Assembly: GCA_964608185.1 (NCBI GenBank)
Contig: CAZSMR010000005.1
Span: 1 to 48,244, forward strand
DNA from: Porticoccus sp964608185
GTDB lineage: Bacteria; Pseudomonadota; Gammaproteobacteria; Pseudomonadales; Porticoccaceae
Reading direction: 5' to 3'
DNA: 48,244 bases
The position numbers were made by a program, and so were the translations under genes. This document shows, one piece after another, positions 34,791 to 43,774 of this stretch (its first letter is position 1; every line of letters begins with the position of its first letter). The notes beneath the pieces are model-generated. The model was not told the DNA's origin. It worked only from the letters and a program-made list of their open reading frames with translations, and did no database searches.

Positions 34791-35048
34791 ATGCTCGAAC
34801 TATTTCTTGCATTTGTTGTTTTAGTTTTAATCATGGCTGGTATGGCGGTGGGTATAATTATGGGGAAAAGCCCTCTAAAAGGATCTTGCGGCGGTGTGGG
34901 AGCAGCGCTTAATGAAAGCAACTACACCTGTGATTTATGTGAAGACGATCAAAAAAAATGCGATGATCTGTCGCAATATAGAGAGAAAAACACAACACAA
35001 GGATCCGGTCTTGCAGACACTTACCAAGCTACAACTAAGCGTCAATAG
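34791..35048 (+). CDS. nqrM: Na+-NQR maturation protein NqrM
   Basis: An 85-residue membrane-anchored protein of the former DUF539 family, needed to assemble NQR, probably by delivering the NqrD/NqrE iron. A hydrophobic helix (residues 3-24) precedes GKSPLKGSCGG, with Cys33, and the CDLC (47/50) plus a further cysteine at 57, the conserved four-cysteine pattern. GGAG lies before the ATG, 2 bp after apbE. It closes the cluster and is convergent with mltD, 43 bp away. Confidence 0.93.
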   Translation: MLELFLAFVVLVLIMAGMAVGIIMGKSPLKGSCGGVGAALNESNYTCDLCEDDQKKCDDLSQYREKNTTQGSGLADTYQATTKRQ

Positions 35049-35091
35049 AACTATGCAAATTTTTGGAGAAATTCAAAATATAAGACAATCT

Positions 35092-36381
35092 TTATTTTTT
35101 TTGCAATTTAAGTTTTTCCCCAATTTTTAGTAGTGAATTTAATTTTAAGCCATTCCAGTTAACAATATTTTTTATTGAAACATGATTTTCTCTTGAAATT
35201 TTCCATAAAGAATCTCCGTCTTTAACAACATATAAAGTTTCAGAAGATCCTTGGGTTCTATCGAGTCCAGTACCAGGTATTTTTAATTCTTGCTGAATTT
35301 GAATGATGTCTCCATTAATGTTGTTGATACGCATTAACGCTTTTGTGCTTATATCATATTGTGCTGCAATTTCTGAAAGTGTATCACCCTGTTTAACTAT
35401 ATATATTTTTATTGGTGACCATTCTTTCTGTGGTATTTTCCCCAAAGATTTAAGAAAATTATCTTTATACCCAATAGGTAATAAAAGATTTTTGGGGCTT
35501 TCAGGATGAGTTACCCCTAATTTATATCCGGGATTCAGCATAACCATTTCATCAATACTGATCCCAGCTATTTCAGCTGCTTTAGATATGTCTATCTGAG
35601 TGGTTAAAGGCACAACCTCGAAATATGGCTTGTCAGCGAGAATTGGCAGACTGATGTCATATTTTTTTGGACTAGCTATTATTCTAGATAAAATCAACAA
35701 TCTAGGAACGTAAGACATTGTTTCTTTGGGTAGCTTAAGAGACCAAAAGTCAGCAGACTTGCCGTTTTTTTTATTTCTTCTTATAGATCTTCTGACCGTT
35801 CCTTCTCCACCATTATAAGCTGCTAGAGTTAGTAGCCAATCACTATCAAAACGATTATAAAGATATAAAAGGTATTCAATCGCAGCATCTGTCGACTTGA
35901 TTGGATCACGACGTGCATCATACCAAAAATCTTGTTTTAATCCCTGTTTTCTAGCCGTAGCTGGAATGAATTGCCAAAGTCCAGATGCGTGTTGACTTGA
36001 GTACGATAAAGGATTATAGGTGCTCTCTATGGCAGGTAAAAGAGCAAGTTCTAAAGGTATATTTTTATGCTCAAGTTTGTTGATAATATGATATATATAA
36101 GGCTTTCCATTCTCTGTTATTTTATCTATATACTTTTGATGATCTTGATCCCAGTGTTTCATATCATCAAGCTCTTGACGATCATAATGCTCTCGCAGCG
36201 TTAATCCTTTTCTCAATCTAGACCATAGATCTGAAGGCTTCTTTAGCTTAAGAGCTATTGCTTTGTGAGTAGTTTTTGAAGATTGATATTCCAGCTGATT
36301 TGATTTTTTTATACTTTGTTGCGAGCAGCCAGAGCTGATAATGGAAAATAAAATGAGAGACACTAGTAGTTTAAAATGCAT
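35092..36381 (-). CDS. mltD: Membrane-bound lytic murein transglycosylase D with LysM repeats
   Basis: A ~429-residue outer-membrane lipoprotein cleaving peptidoglycan. The signal ends in the lipobox SSGC (cysteine at about residue 19). The catalytic SLT domain contains LLPAIESTYNPLSYSSQHASGLWQF-type sequence with the catalytic glutamate in IEST, and AAYNGGEGTV. Two C-terminal LysM domains begin at YIVKQGDTLSEIA and YVVKDGDSLWKIS. ATG 36381 is preferred over a GTG at 36390. As in E. coli, it neighbours gloB and the rnhA-dnaQ pair. Confidence 0.95.
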   Translation of the reverse strand: MHFKLLVSLILFSIISSGCSQQSIKKSNQLEYQSSKTTHKAIALKLKKPSDLWSRLRKGLTLREHYDRQELDDMKHWDQDHQKYIDKITENGKPYIYHIINKLEHKNIPLELALLPAIESTYNPLSYSSQHASGLWQFIPATARKQGLKQDFWYDARRDPIKSTDAAIEYLLYLYNRFDSDWLLTLAAYNGGEGTVRRSIRRNKKNGKSADFWSLKLPKETMSYVPRLLILSRIIASPKKYDISLPILADKPYFEVVPLTTQIDISKAAEIAGISIDEMVMLNPGYKLGVTHPESPKNLLLPIGYKDNFLKSLGKIPQKEWSPIKIYIVKQGDTLSEIAAQYDISTKALMRINNINGDIIQIQQELKIPGTGLDRTQGSSETLYVVKDGDSLWKISRENHVSIKNIVNWNGLKLNSLLKIGEKLKLQKK

Positions 36382-36512
36382 TATTATCACTGATAGATTG
36401 AATTTAAAGCTAAATACTAGTGAATTTCGACGATTCGATTTTTATTGTAGCATTATTTTTCTTAAGCAACTCTTTCTGTTCCTAGTGTTATTTATAATTA
36501 TAATCTTTGATT

Positions 36513-37280
36513 TTAGTAGGTATCTTTCCATTTTCTAATAGCTGCAAAGGTTTGACTAACATTAAGATGTGATTTTTTGGTGAATGATTTAACAGCTTCT
36601 TGAATATCTTTATTATCAGCCCTTAAGAAAGGATTAATTTCTAGTTCTAAACCAATTGTAGATGGAAGCGATGGCTTATTTTGCATGCGTAATATCCGCA
36701 CCTTCTCTGCATATTTTTTTAAGGATTCATTTTTAGGGTCAACGTTCAGTGCAAAGCCAGTATTGTTTTCCGTGTACTCATGACCACAATATATTTTGGT
36801 GGAGGGGGGTAAGGTAGATAGCTTAGAAAGAGATGCATGCATTTGTTGCGGTGTTCCTTCAAAGAGCCTGCCACATCCACCAGAGAACAAGGTATCACCG
36901 CTAAATAGGATGGAGTCTTTGGCTGAATAATAAGCAAGATGGTCACGGGTGTGTCCAGGTATACTAATAACTTCAAATTCATGACCAGATAAAAATATGA
37001 TATCTTTATCACATACTGTGTTGGTTGCTTGCTCAATCCTCTGTGTTCCAAAAACTGGAATAGAATAGTGTTTTAGCAATTCATCTATTCCACCAGTATG
37101 ATCTGGATGGTGGTGTGTAATTAAAATTCCATCTAATGAAAACTTCAGTAAATCAAGCATTTCTATAACTGGTTCTGCATCTCCGGGATCTACGATATAT
37201 GTTGAATTAGTATCCTTTGAATGCATAAGCCAGATATAATTATCTTTAAATGCAGGAATTGCATGAATGATAAATGTCAT
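36513..37280 (-). CDS. gloB: Hydroxyacylglutathione hydrolase (glyoxalase II)
   Basis: Hydrolyses S-lactoylglutathione to lactate and glutathione, the second step of methylglyoxal detoxification. The 255-residue protein has the metallo-beta-lactamase metal motif THHHPDHTGG, then PGHTRDH, FSGDTLFSGGCGRLFEG and YCGHEYTENN, which holds further metal ligands and the substrate residues, and the family C-terminal domain (RKWKDTY end). All ligands are present. No glyoxalase I gene is in this window. Confidence 0.95.
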   Translation of the reverse strand: MTFIIHAIPAFKDNYIWLMHSKDTNSTYIVDPGDAEPVIEMLDLLKFSLDGILITHHHPDHTGGIDELLKHYSIPVFGTQRIEQATNTVCDKDIIFLSGHEFEVISIPGHTRDHLAYYSAKDSILFSGDTLFSGGCGRLFEGTPQQMHASLSKLSTLPPSTKIYCGHEYTENNTGFALNVDPKNESLKKYAEKVRILRMQNKPSLPSTIGLELEINPFLRADNKDIQEAVKSFTKKSHLNVSQTFAAIRKWKDTY

Positions 37281-37611
37281 TACAGGACCCTTTTTATCTT
37301 AAATATAAACTGAGAGCTAAATATTGAGCCATTTAATAGATAGACAATAACAAGTAATAAAAATTTAGCTTTCATTATTTTTAGATTTTTAAAAATATCA
37401 TATGCTACTAGATGTAGATGCAATTTATACAATTCTAACAAAAAAATATGTTGCTCGACTAGAATTTATAGGAAATATAACTAGGAAAAATCTAAATACT
37501 TTAGTGGGGTGTGGCGGGAAGCCAGTAAAAAATTATATTAAACTACTATATACAGAATTTTTAAAAAAATAATATTAAAAGTAATCTTAGAAAAAATTCA
37601 GGAGCATACAA
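37281..37611. other. 331-bp spacer between gloB and rnhA
   Basis: The divergent spacer holds a possible gene relic (separate entry, 37402-37541) and, just before rnhA, its ribosome site AGGAG at 37600-37604. The part nearest gloB (37281-37400) is AT-rich without a clear element. A 56-codon frame, ATG 37402 to TAA 37570, is open but has no ribosome site. Confidence 0.5.
37402..37541 (+). pseudogene. Possible 3' relic of the methyltransferase gene usual before rnhA
   Basis: In Pseudomonas a SAM-dependent methyltransferase (YafS-like) lies between divergent gloB and rnhA on the rnhA strand. Here that slot holds a short frame with LEFIGNI, and, after a frame change near 37500, FSGVWREASKKLY ending at TAA 37539-37541. 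This resembles the LE-x-G ... GGVY-x-x-A-x-K-R-V end of that family. The match is short and needs a frameshift, and a chance resemblance is quite possible. The block is also locally GC-rich (37504-37523), unlike the surrounding spacer. Confidence 0.3.
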
Positions 37612-38055
37612 TTGAAAGAAGTTGAGATTTTTACTGATGGCGCGTGTAGGGGCAACCCCGGCCCTGGAGGCTGGGGTGCTCTTTTAAGGTACGGAAAAAA
37701 TGAAAAAAAAATCAGTGGTGGAGATCAACTAACGACAAATAACAGAATGGAGTTAATGGCAGCAATTAAAGCTCTTGAGTCATTAAAAGAACCCTCCAGA
37801 GTAACTCTAACGACTGATTCTGAGTATGTAAGGCAAGGTATAACAAGTTGGATGTCTGGCTGGAAAAAACGTGGCTGGATGACAGCCAATAAAAAACCCG
37901 TCAAAAATATTGATCTATGGCAGAGTCTTGAAAAAGCCTCTGGCGTTCATGAAATTGATTGGATGTGGGTTAAAGGACATAGTGGTCACCGTGAGAACGA
38001 ATTAGCAGATCAACTAGCAAATCAAGGTATAGATGAATTAAAAAATATATCTTAG
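37612..38055 (+). CDS. rnhA: Ribonuclease HI
   Basis: Degrades the RNA strand of RNA-DNA hybrids; 147 residues against 155 in E. coli. The active-site carboxylates are all present: Asp9 in FTDGAC, Glu in NRMELMAA (about 47), Asp in TTDSEY (about 69) and the late Asp in ENELADQLA. The basic handle KKRGWMTANKKPVKN and the catalytic-loop VKGHSGHREN are intact. The start is TTG, supported by AGGAG 7 bp upstream. dnaQ follows on the same strand. Confidence 0.96.
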   Translation: MKEVEIFTDGACRGNPGPGGWGALLRYGKNEKKISGGDQLTTNNRMELMAAIKALESLKEPSRVTLTTDSEYVRQGITSWMSGWKKRGWMTANKKPVKNIDLWQSLEKASGVHEIDWMWVKGHSGHRENELADQLANQGIDELKNIS

Positions 38056-38111
38056 AAAAGTTGCTTAATAATATAGTTAATGTGGCAGTATATAAATTAA
38101 GGTTAATGCTT

Positions 38112-38825
38112 ATGTTAAGACAGATAGTGCTAGATACAGAGACAACTGGCTTAGAGCCTAGTGAAAATCATCGCATTATTGAAATTGGCTGTGTTGAGCT
38201 TATAGACAGACACTTAACTGGTAATCATTATCATCAGTATATCAATCCAGAAAGAGAAATAGACCAAGGTGCTGTTGAAGTGCATGGGCTTACAACAGAA
38301 TTTCTTTCTGATAAGCCAAATTTTTCATCTATATCTCAAGAATTCTTACAGTTTATAAATGGTGCCGAGCTGATAATTCACAATGCACCGTTCGATATTG
38401 GGTTTATTGACCATGAGTTCGCTAAGCTACAAGGAAAAAATATATTTATAAACGATATTTGCTCCGTCATAGATACTTTGATCATGGCTCGCAAACGCCA
38501 TCCTGGTCAAAGAAACAATCTTGATGCACTTTGTAAAAGATACTTCGTCGATAACTCAAAGAGAGATCTGCATGGAGCCTTGCTTGACTCAGAAATACTA
38601 GCAGATGTGTATTTGCTGATGACGGGGGGTCAAGTCAACCTCTCTTTAGATGGCGATGGTAATTCTAGTGATGGAGTGGTTAAAAACGCTATACGCCGTT
38701 TAGCTAGCGAAAGACCTCGACTTAAGGTTCTTCGCGCTAGTGAACAAGAACTATCTTCTCACAAAAAAAAATTGGATGAGATTAATCAAGATAGCAATGG
38801 AAATTGTTTATGGCTGAAAGGTTAA
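38112..38825 (+). CDS. dnaQ: DNA polymerase III epsilon subunit, proofreading exonuclease
   Basis: A 237-residue proofreading subunit. It has the exonuclease motifs DTETTG (ExoI), HNAPFDIGF (ExoII) and HGALLDSEILADVY (ExoIII epsilon type with the catalytic His). The C-terminal segment ending CLWLKG corresponds to the alpha-subunit-binding tail of E. coli epsilon. The frame is open to TTG 38061, but ATG 38112 has AAGG 9 bp upstream and starts just before RQIVLDTETTG; ATG 38106 is the alternative. The stop overlaps a hairpin shared with the convergent nhaB end. Confidence 0.95.
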   Translation: MLRQIVLDTETTGLEPSENHRIIEIGCVELIDRHLTGNHYHQYINPEREIDQGAVEVHGLTTEFLSDKPNFSSISQEFLQFINGAELIIHNAPFDIGFIDHEFAKLQGKNIFINDICSVIDTLIMARKRHPGQRNNLDALCKRYFVDNSKRDLHGALLDSEILADVYLLMTGGQVNLSLDGDGNSSDGVVKNAIRRLASERPRLKVLRASEQELSSHKKKLDEINQDSNGNCLWLKG

Positions 38826-38842
38826 GTTATAACCCTTTAGCC
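38812..38842. terminator. Hairpin between the convergent dnaQ and nhaB ends
   Basis: GGCTGAAAGGTT (38812-38823) can pair with AACCCTTTAGCC (38831-38842) around a 7-nt loop, with one G-T wobble and one A-C mismatch. No T-tract follows on either strand, so it is a weak bidirectional terminator candidate, or an RNA 3' end stabiliser. Confidence 0.4.
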
Positions 38843-38857
38843 ATCTCTGAAGTATAG

Positions 38858-40369
38858 TTACAGTATATATACAACGGCTAAACCACCAACTACAGAAAGA
38901 ACGATAGTGTAAGGTATAGCCATAAATACCATTCTTCCGTAGGACAGTCTAATAAGTGGAGCTAGAGCTGATGTTAATAAAAACAAAAATGCAGCCTGAC
39001 CATTGGGTGTCGCAACACTTGGAAGATTGGTTCCGGTATTAATAGCAATAGTAAGCAAATCAAAATGATCTCTTGATATTGTTCCCGCATCCAGAGCAGC
39101 TTTCACTTCGTTTATGTATACAGTTGCAACGAAAACATTATCGCTTATGGCAGAAAGAATACCATTAGCAGCAAAAAACATTATAGGCTGAACACTCAAT
39201 TCCATGGCTAGCACCCCATCAATAATAGGCTTGAATAGGTGCTGATCATGTATCACCGCAACAATTGCAAAAAATACAACCAGTAACGCAGTAAAAGGTA
39301 AAGCCTCTTCAAAGGCATGACCTAATCGATGCTCCTCAATAACCCCATTAAACGCTGTAAGCAAGACAATAACTGACAGTCCAATTAATCCTACTGGCGC
39401 GATATGTAGAGCGAGCCCTACGACTAGAAAAAGGGCAACAAGAGCCTGGATTACGAGAGCTGCTTTATTACTGCTTGTTAGCTTCTTAGATTGCTCGATA
39501 TCAAACTCCTCCAAAACAGTTCTTACTGCATCGGGTAGTATTGTTCCGTACCCGAACCAGCGTAACTTTTCTAGAAGAACACACGTTATTAAGCCGCAGA
39601 CTAACACAGGCATAGTAACAGGAGCCATCATGAAGAAAAATTCCATAAAATTCCAGCCAGCTTTTTTTGCTATTAATAGATTTTGTGGTTCTCCTACAAC
39701 AGTAGTCACGCCACCCAAGGCTGTTCCAACTGCCCCATGCATAATTAAATTTCTTAAGAAGCTGCGAAACTGTTCGAGGTTTTTTTGATTGTCTGGAAGA
39801 ACCGTTACGTCATCAGAATGGTCGTGATCTGCTTCATCCTGCAAATTTTTCCCAGATGCAACCTTGTGATATACAGAATAAAAACCAATTGCAACACTAA
39901 TAAGCACTGCAGTTACGGTAAGCGCATCCAAGAAAGCTGATAAAATAGCCCCTGCGAAACAAAATAACAAAGATAAAACTGCTTTAGATCGAATTTTAAT
40001 GAGAATTTTTGTAAATGTGAATAAAAGCAGATCTCTCATGAAATAGATACCTGCGACCATAAAGATAAGCAATAAAATGACCTCAAGATTCCCCTCTACT
40101 TCATGGAGTATTGTATCGGGACTTGTCATTCCTAAGAAAACTGCCTGAATTGCAAGGAGCCCTCCTGGTTGAAGTGGGTAGCATTTCAATGCCATAGCTA
40201 AACAGAATATAAACTCTAGAATTAAACACCAACCAGCTATAAAAGATCCTAAAGGGCTAAATAGTATTATGGGATTAACAACCAAAAAGGCTAAAATTGT
40301 ATATTTATACCAGGCAGGTGAATTGCCTAAAAAATTCTTGCTGTAGGCATGAAATGATGACTGAGACAT
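38858..40369 (-). CDS. nhaB: Na+/H+ antiporter NhaB
   Basis: A 503-residue inner-membrane antiporter exporting Na+ in exchange for protons. It follows E. coli NhaB (513) from the start: NFLGNSPAWYKY, ALKCYPLQPGGLLAIQAVFLGMTS, FMVAGIYFM, LSAFLDALTVTAVLISVA, VGEPQNLLIA and SDNVFVATVYINEVK. A hydrophilic, His/Asp-rich loop (residues ~180-200) separates the two membrane halves. With Na+-NQR in the same window it fits a sodium-based energy economy. The nearest minus-strand gene upstream is well beyond a 277-bp spacer without clear elements. Confidence 0.96.
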   Translation of the reverse strand: MSQSSFHAYSKNFLGNSPAWYKYTILAFLVVNPIILFSPLGSFIAGWCLILEFIFCLAMALKCYPLQPGGLLAIQAVFLGMTSPDTILHEVEGNLEVILLLIFMVAGIYFMRDLLLFTFTKILIKIRSKAVLSLLFCFAGAILSAFLDALTVTAVLISVAIGFYSVYHKVASGKNLQDEADHDHSDDVTVLPDNQKNLEQFRSFLRNLIMHGAVGTALGGVTTVVGEPQNLLIAKKAGWNFMEFFFMMAPVTMPVLVCGLITCVLLEKLRWFGYGTILPDAVRTVLEEFDIEQSKKLTSSNKAALVIQALVALFLVVGLALHIAPVGLIGLSVIVLLTAFNGVIEEHRLGHAFEEALPFTALLVVFFAIVAVIHDQHLFKPIIDGVLAMELSVQPIMFFAANGILSAISDNVFVATVYINEVKAALDAGTISRDHFDLLTIAINTGTNLPSVATPNGQAAFLFLLTSALAPLIRLSYGRMVFMAIPYTIVLSVVGGLAVVYIL

Positions 40370-40646
40370 AGGATCCCCCTTTAATTCTTTTTTATTATCA
40401 GTTTTTCTATAAATATAGATGCTACATTAGCACCTTATAAGTATATGCCAAAGTAGTCCTTTGTAAAATTTTAAAAAAGAAGAATTCTAAAAATTATTTA
40501 TTTAAGATCGAGCTATAAGAACTTATAATTAGTTACCAAACAAAAGATTCCAGTTAATTAAAGTTTACTGTTATAAGAGTGGTATAGTTAATAGTTCAGG
40601 CTTTATCAAAAATAATAGTTTCATATCAAAGGATCGGGGGGCAAAA

Positions 40647-41657
40647 TTGGAATTTTTATTTGAATACGCTTTATTTTTAGCAAAAGTATTTACATTTGTA
40701 GCTGCTTTTTTGATCGTAATATCTGGCTTGTCCAGCCTAAGCACCAAAAGTCGCCGAAACAACAAAGATGAACTTCAGGTCCTCCATTTGAATCAAGCTA
40801 TGGAAAAAACTAGTCGCGTATTAGAAGACTCCATACTTAGTGATCTTGAAAAAAAAGAAGCTAGCAAGAAAAGAAAAATTGCAATTAAAGAATTAAAAAA
40901 AATAAAATCAACAAGAAAAAGAATCTTTTTGATAGATTTCCAAGGTGATATAAAAGCATCAGCTTCCTCTTCTCTCCGTGAAGAGGTCACTGCAGTACTA
41001 AGTCAAGCTAGAGCCGAAGATGAAGTAGTAGTTAGACTTGAAAGCTCAGGTGGAATGGTGCATAGCTATGGTTTTGCATCAAGTCAACTTCATAGAATTA
41101 AAAAGAAAGGCGTATCGTTAACTATATGTGTAGACAAAGTAGCGGCAAGTGGCGGTTATATGATGGCATGTGTGGCTAATAAAATACTTTGTGCGCCTTT
41201 TGCCTTTATTGGTTCAATAGGTGTAGTAGCACAGTTACCAAATTTTAATCGTTTATTAAAAAAACATGATATTGATGTTGAGCTTCATACTGCTGGAGCG
41301 CATAAAAGAACACTCACTATGTTTGGTGAAAATACTCAAGAAGATCGAAGCAAGTTTGTAGAAGATTTGGATAACACGCATAGATTATTTAAGCATTTCG
41401 TTTCTGAGCACAGGGCAGGTATAGACATAAACAATATTGCTACCGGAGAAGTATGGTTGGGTACTGAAGCTAAGGTAAAAGGGCTTATTGATGAACTAAT
41501 AACGAGCGATGAATATTTACTCGATAAGTCAGCTGATACTGATATCTATCAAGTAATTTACGCTAAACACAAAAGCTTCCCAGAAAAAATAGGTTTAGCT
41601 GCAGAAATAAGCGTCAATAGGCTATTAAAGAGGTACTGGAATAAGTTATTCTCATAA
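40647..41657 (+). CDS. sohB: SohB-type inner-membrane peptidase (S49 family)
   Basis: A 336-residue signal-peptide-peptidase-like protease. An N-terminal membrane helix (MEFLFEYALFLAKVF...) matches E. coli SohB and is followed by a lysine-rich linker (about residues 70-95). The S49 domain has VVVRLESSGGMVHSYG, VDKVAASGGYMMACVA with the nucleophilic serine, and GSIGVVAQLPNFNRLLKK. The start is TTG with a G-rich ribosome site just upstream. Its substrates are unknown; E. coli sohB was identified as a suppressor of htrA (degP) mutants. Confidence 0.94.
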   Translation: MEFLFEYALFLAKVFTFVAAFLIVISGLSSLSTKSRRNNKDELQVLHLNQAMEKTSRVLEDSILSDLEKKEASKKRKIAIKELKKIKSTRKRIFLIDFQGDIKASASSSLREEVTAVLSQARAEDEVVVRLESSGGMVHSYGFASSQLHRIKKKGVSLTICVDKVAASGGYMMACVANKILCAPFAFIGSIGVVAQLPNFNRLLKKHDIDVELHTAGAHKRTLTMFGENTQEDRSKFVEDLDNTHRLFKHFVSEHRAGIDINNIATGEVWLGTEAKVKGLIDELITSDEYLLDKSADTDIYQVIYAKHKSFPEKIGLAAEISVNRLLKRYWNKLFS

Positions 41658-41757
41658 GACTTAACAGATCAGATTTAGTAGTCAATCAGCAATACTCGGC
41701 GTAAGATTCTGCTAAATGTGGTTAATTTAAATTATTATGGCTTACAGTTAAAAATTT

Positions 41758-42066
41758 ATGAGTATTTATCAGACAATTGAAAAAAAAATTGAGAAATCTC
41801 TATCTCCGTTAGTTCTGCGTATAGAGAATGAAAGCTATAAGCACTCTGTTCCAAGAGATGCTGAGACACACTTTAAGATGATTATAGTTAGCGCCTGTTT
41901 CGAAAAAAAATCTTTAGTTAAACGACACCAATTAGTTTACGAGTTGCTTTCACATGAAATGAAAAATGGATTGCATGCTTTGTCTCTAAATACTCAATCA
42001 CCACAGGAATGGGATGCTTCTTCAGAAATTGCAGATACCCCAAACTGCATGGGTGTAGCGAAATAA
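41758..42066 (+). CDS. bolA: BolA family transcriptional/iron-sulfur regulator
   Basis: A 102-residue BolA-fold protein. The family core is visible as IENESYKHSVPRDAETHFKMIIVSACFEKKSLVKRHQLVYELL, ending in HALSLNTQSPQEW. BolA proteins bind DNA or act with monothiol glutaredoxins through a shared iron-sulfur cluster; the histidines in the core and RH loop are the expected ligands. The nearby small glutaredoxin at 9183 is of a different class and unlikely to be its partner. Confidence 0.93.
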   Translation: MSIYQTIEKKIEKSLSPLVLRIENESYKHSVPRDAETHFKMIIVSACFEKKSLVKRHQLVYELLSHEMKNGLHALSLNTQSPQEWDASSEIADTPNCMGVAK

Positions 42067-42122
42067 ATTAAAGTTTTTTAACACACTTAAGGCTAATATT
42101 TACTCAAAAAAGGAAGAAAAAA

Positions 42123-42545
42123 TTGAAAATATTCAACTACCTAGTGCTTTCATTTTTTTTATTATCTTCAGGTTCAGGATATAGTAATGATGAAGAACCG
42201 CGAAACACTGCTAATCTTTATATAATATCTCCAGCTGATGGTACGACTCAAAAAAATCCCGTCAAAATCGTATTTGGGCTTTCAGGAATGGGAGTTGCTC
42301 CAGCAGGTGTAGATATTGCCAATACTGGACATCACCATCTGCTAATCGATCTTGATACTTTGCCAGATAAAAGTTTGCCTATACCAAATGACGACAAACA
42401 TAGACACTTTGGGGCAGGGCAGACCGAAACTACTATTGATTTATCTAAAGGAAGTCATACATTACAGCTTATTTTGGGGAATCATTCGCACGTCCCGCAT
42501 GAAACACCTGTCGTATCAAAAAAAATAACAATAAATATTGAGTAG
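42123..42545 (+). CDS. Periplasmic DUF4399 protein
   Basis: A 140-residue secreted protein with an N-terminal signal sequence (hydrophobic LVLSFFLLSSGSGYS) and a single beta-rich domain. It has an unusual histidine content in family-defining positions: GHHHLLID, KHRHFGAGQTE and GNHSHVPH. The pattern suggests metal binding, though the family function is not established. The TTG start is supported by AAGGAAG 6 bp upstream. It follows bolA by 56 bp and is convergent with the aminotransferase gene. Confidence 0.86.
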   Translation: MKIFNYLVLSFFLLSSGSGYSNDEEPRNTANLYIISPADGTTQKNPVKIVFGLSGMGVAPAGVDIANTGHHHLLIDLDTLPDKSLPIPNDDKHRHFGAGQTETTIDLSKGSHTLQLILGNHSHVPHETPVVSKKITINIE

Positions 42546-42575
42546 GGCATAATATTCTTGAGTTATTTTGATTAA

Positions 42576-43724
42576 TTAATTCGATGACATGCGTTCTATT
42601 GCCGATCTTAAGTGATTTACCGTCCTTTCAATATTGTGCAACTTATCTAATCCAAACAAACCTATCCTGAATGTCTGAAAATTTTCATCTTCATCGCACT
42701 TTAGAGGTATTCCAGCAGCTATTTGGACCCCTTCCTGCATAAATCTTTTGCCATTATGAATATCGTTATCATCGGTATGACTGACAACAACAGTTGGAGA
42801 TTTAAATCCGTTTGCTGCTAGACTTTTGAAACCTTTTAGCTCGAGCATTTTTCTAACCTTATCTCCAAGCTGCTGCTGCTCTTGTCTGACTTTTTCAAAA
42901 CCATAAGCTTCAGTTTCTTTCATAGCGTTATTGAACTTAAGTAGTGCGTCGGTCGGCATCGTTGCATGATACGCATGGCCACCATTTTCATAAGTCTCCA
43001 TGATTTGTAGCCATTTGTTAAGGTCACATGAAAAACTGGAGCTTTTGGTCCCCTCTATAACTTTTCTAGCAGAAGCACCTAGCATAACCAAAGCACTGCA
43101 TGGTGATGCGCTCCAGCCTTTTTGGGGTGCACTTATGAGAACATCAACCTCTAATTTTTCCATATTTATCCATAATGCACCTGATGCGATACAATCAAGA
43201 ACAAAAAGTCCGCCAATGGCATGCACAGCTTTACCTATTGAAGCTATATATTCATCTGGAAGTATCATGCCAGCAGACGTTTCTACATGGGGTGCAAAAA
43301 CTATATCAGGCCTATCTAATTCTATTTGCTCTATCACTTCTTCGATTGGCGCTGGACGCATCGGGAGCTGGTGATCATTGTTATCACCTATAGGCTCAAC
43401 AGATCTTGCTTTCATTACTGTTATGTCAGAAGCAATGTCTCCCATTTCTAGAATTTGACTCCAGCGATAACTAAACCAACCATTTCTGATTATCAGGCAT
43501 TTTTTATCTGTAGCAAACTGCCTAGCTACTGACTCCATACCAAAGGTTCCGCCGCCTGGAACTATTACTACCGACTTTGCTTTATAAACTTTTTTTAGAG
43601 TACTAGAAATATTGATCATAACCTCTTTAAAAGATTGCGACATATGGTTGAGTGATCGATCTGTAAAAACTACTGAATACTCTAATAGACCATCTGGATC
43701 AGTTTCGGGAAGCAAGCTAGGCAT
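42576..43724 (-). CDS. Class V aminotransferase (alanine-glyoxylate/serine-pyruvate type)
   Basis: A 382-residue PLP enzyme. The N-terminus LPETDPDGLLEYSVV..DRSLNHMSQ is typical of one branch of the class V aminotransferases. VVPGGGTFGMESVARQFA follows, then FVLDCIASGALW with the PLP-contacting Asp, and SAPQKGWSASPC with the PLP lysine. Probable amino donors are alanine or serine with glyoxylate as acceptor, but specificity is not predictable. AGAGG is ahead of the ATG. It lies 50 bp downstream of the ABC-F gene on the same strand. Confidence 0.88.
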   Translation of the reverse strand: MPSLLPETDPDGLLEYSVVFTDRSLNHMSQSFKEVMINISSTLKKVYKAKSVVIVPGGGTFGMESVARQFATDKKCLIIRNGWFSYRWSQILEMGDIASDITVMKARSVEPIGDNNDHQLPMRPAPIEEVIEQIELDRPDIVFAPHVETSAGMILPDEYIASIGKAVHAIGGLFVLDCIASGALWINMEKLEVDVLISAPQKGWSASPCSALVMLGASARKVIEGTKSSSFSCDLNKWLQIMETYENGGHAYHATMPTDALLKFNNAMKETEAYGFEKVRQEQQQLGDKVRKMLELKGFKSLAANGFKSPTVVVSHTDDNDIHNGKRFMQEGVQIAAGIPLKCDEDENFQTFRIGLFGLDKLHNIERTVNHLRSAIERMSSN

Positions 43725-43774
43725 GTTTAACCTCTATAGTAGCTATTTGTTTTATTTCTTTAATAACTGAAAAA

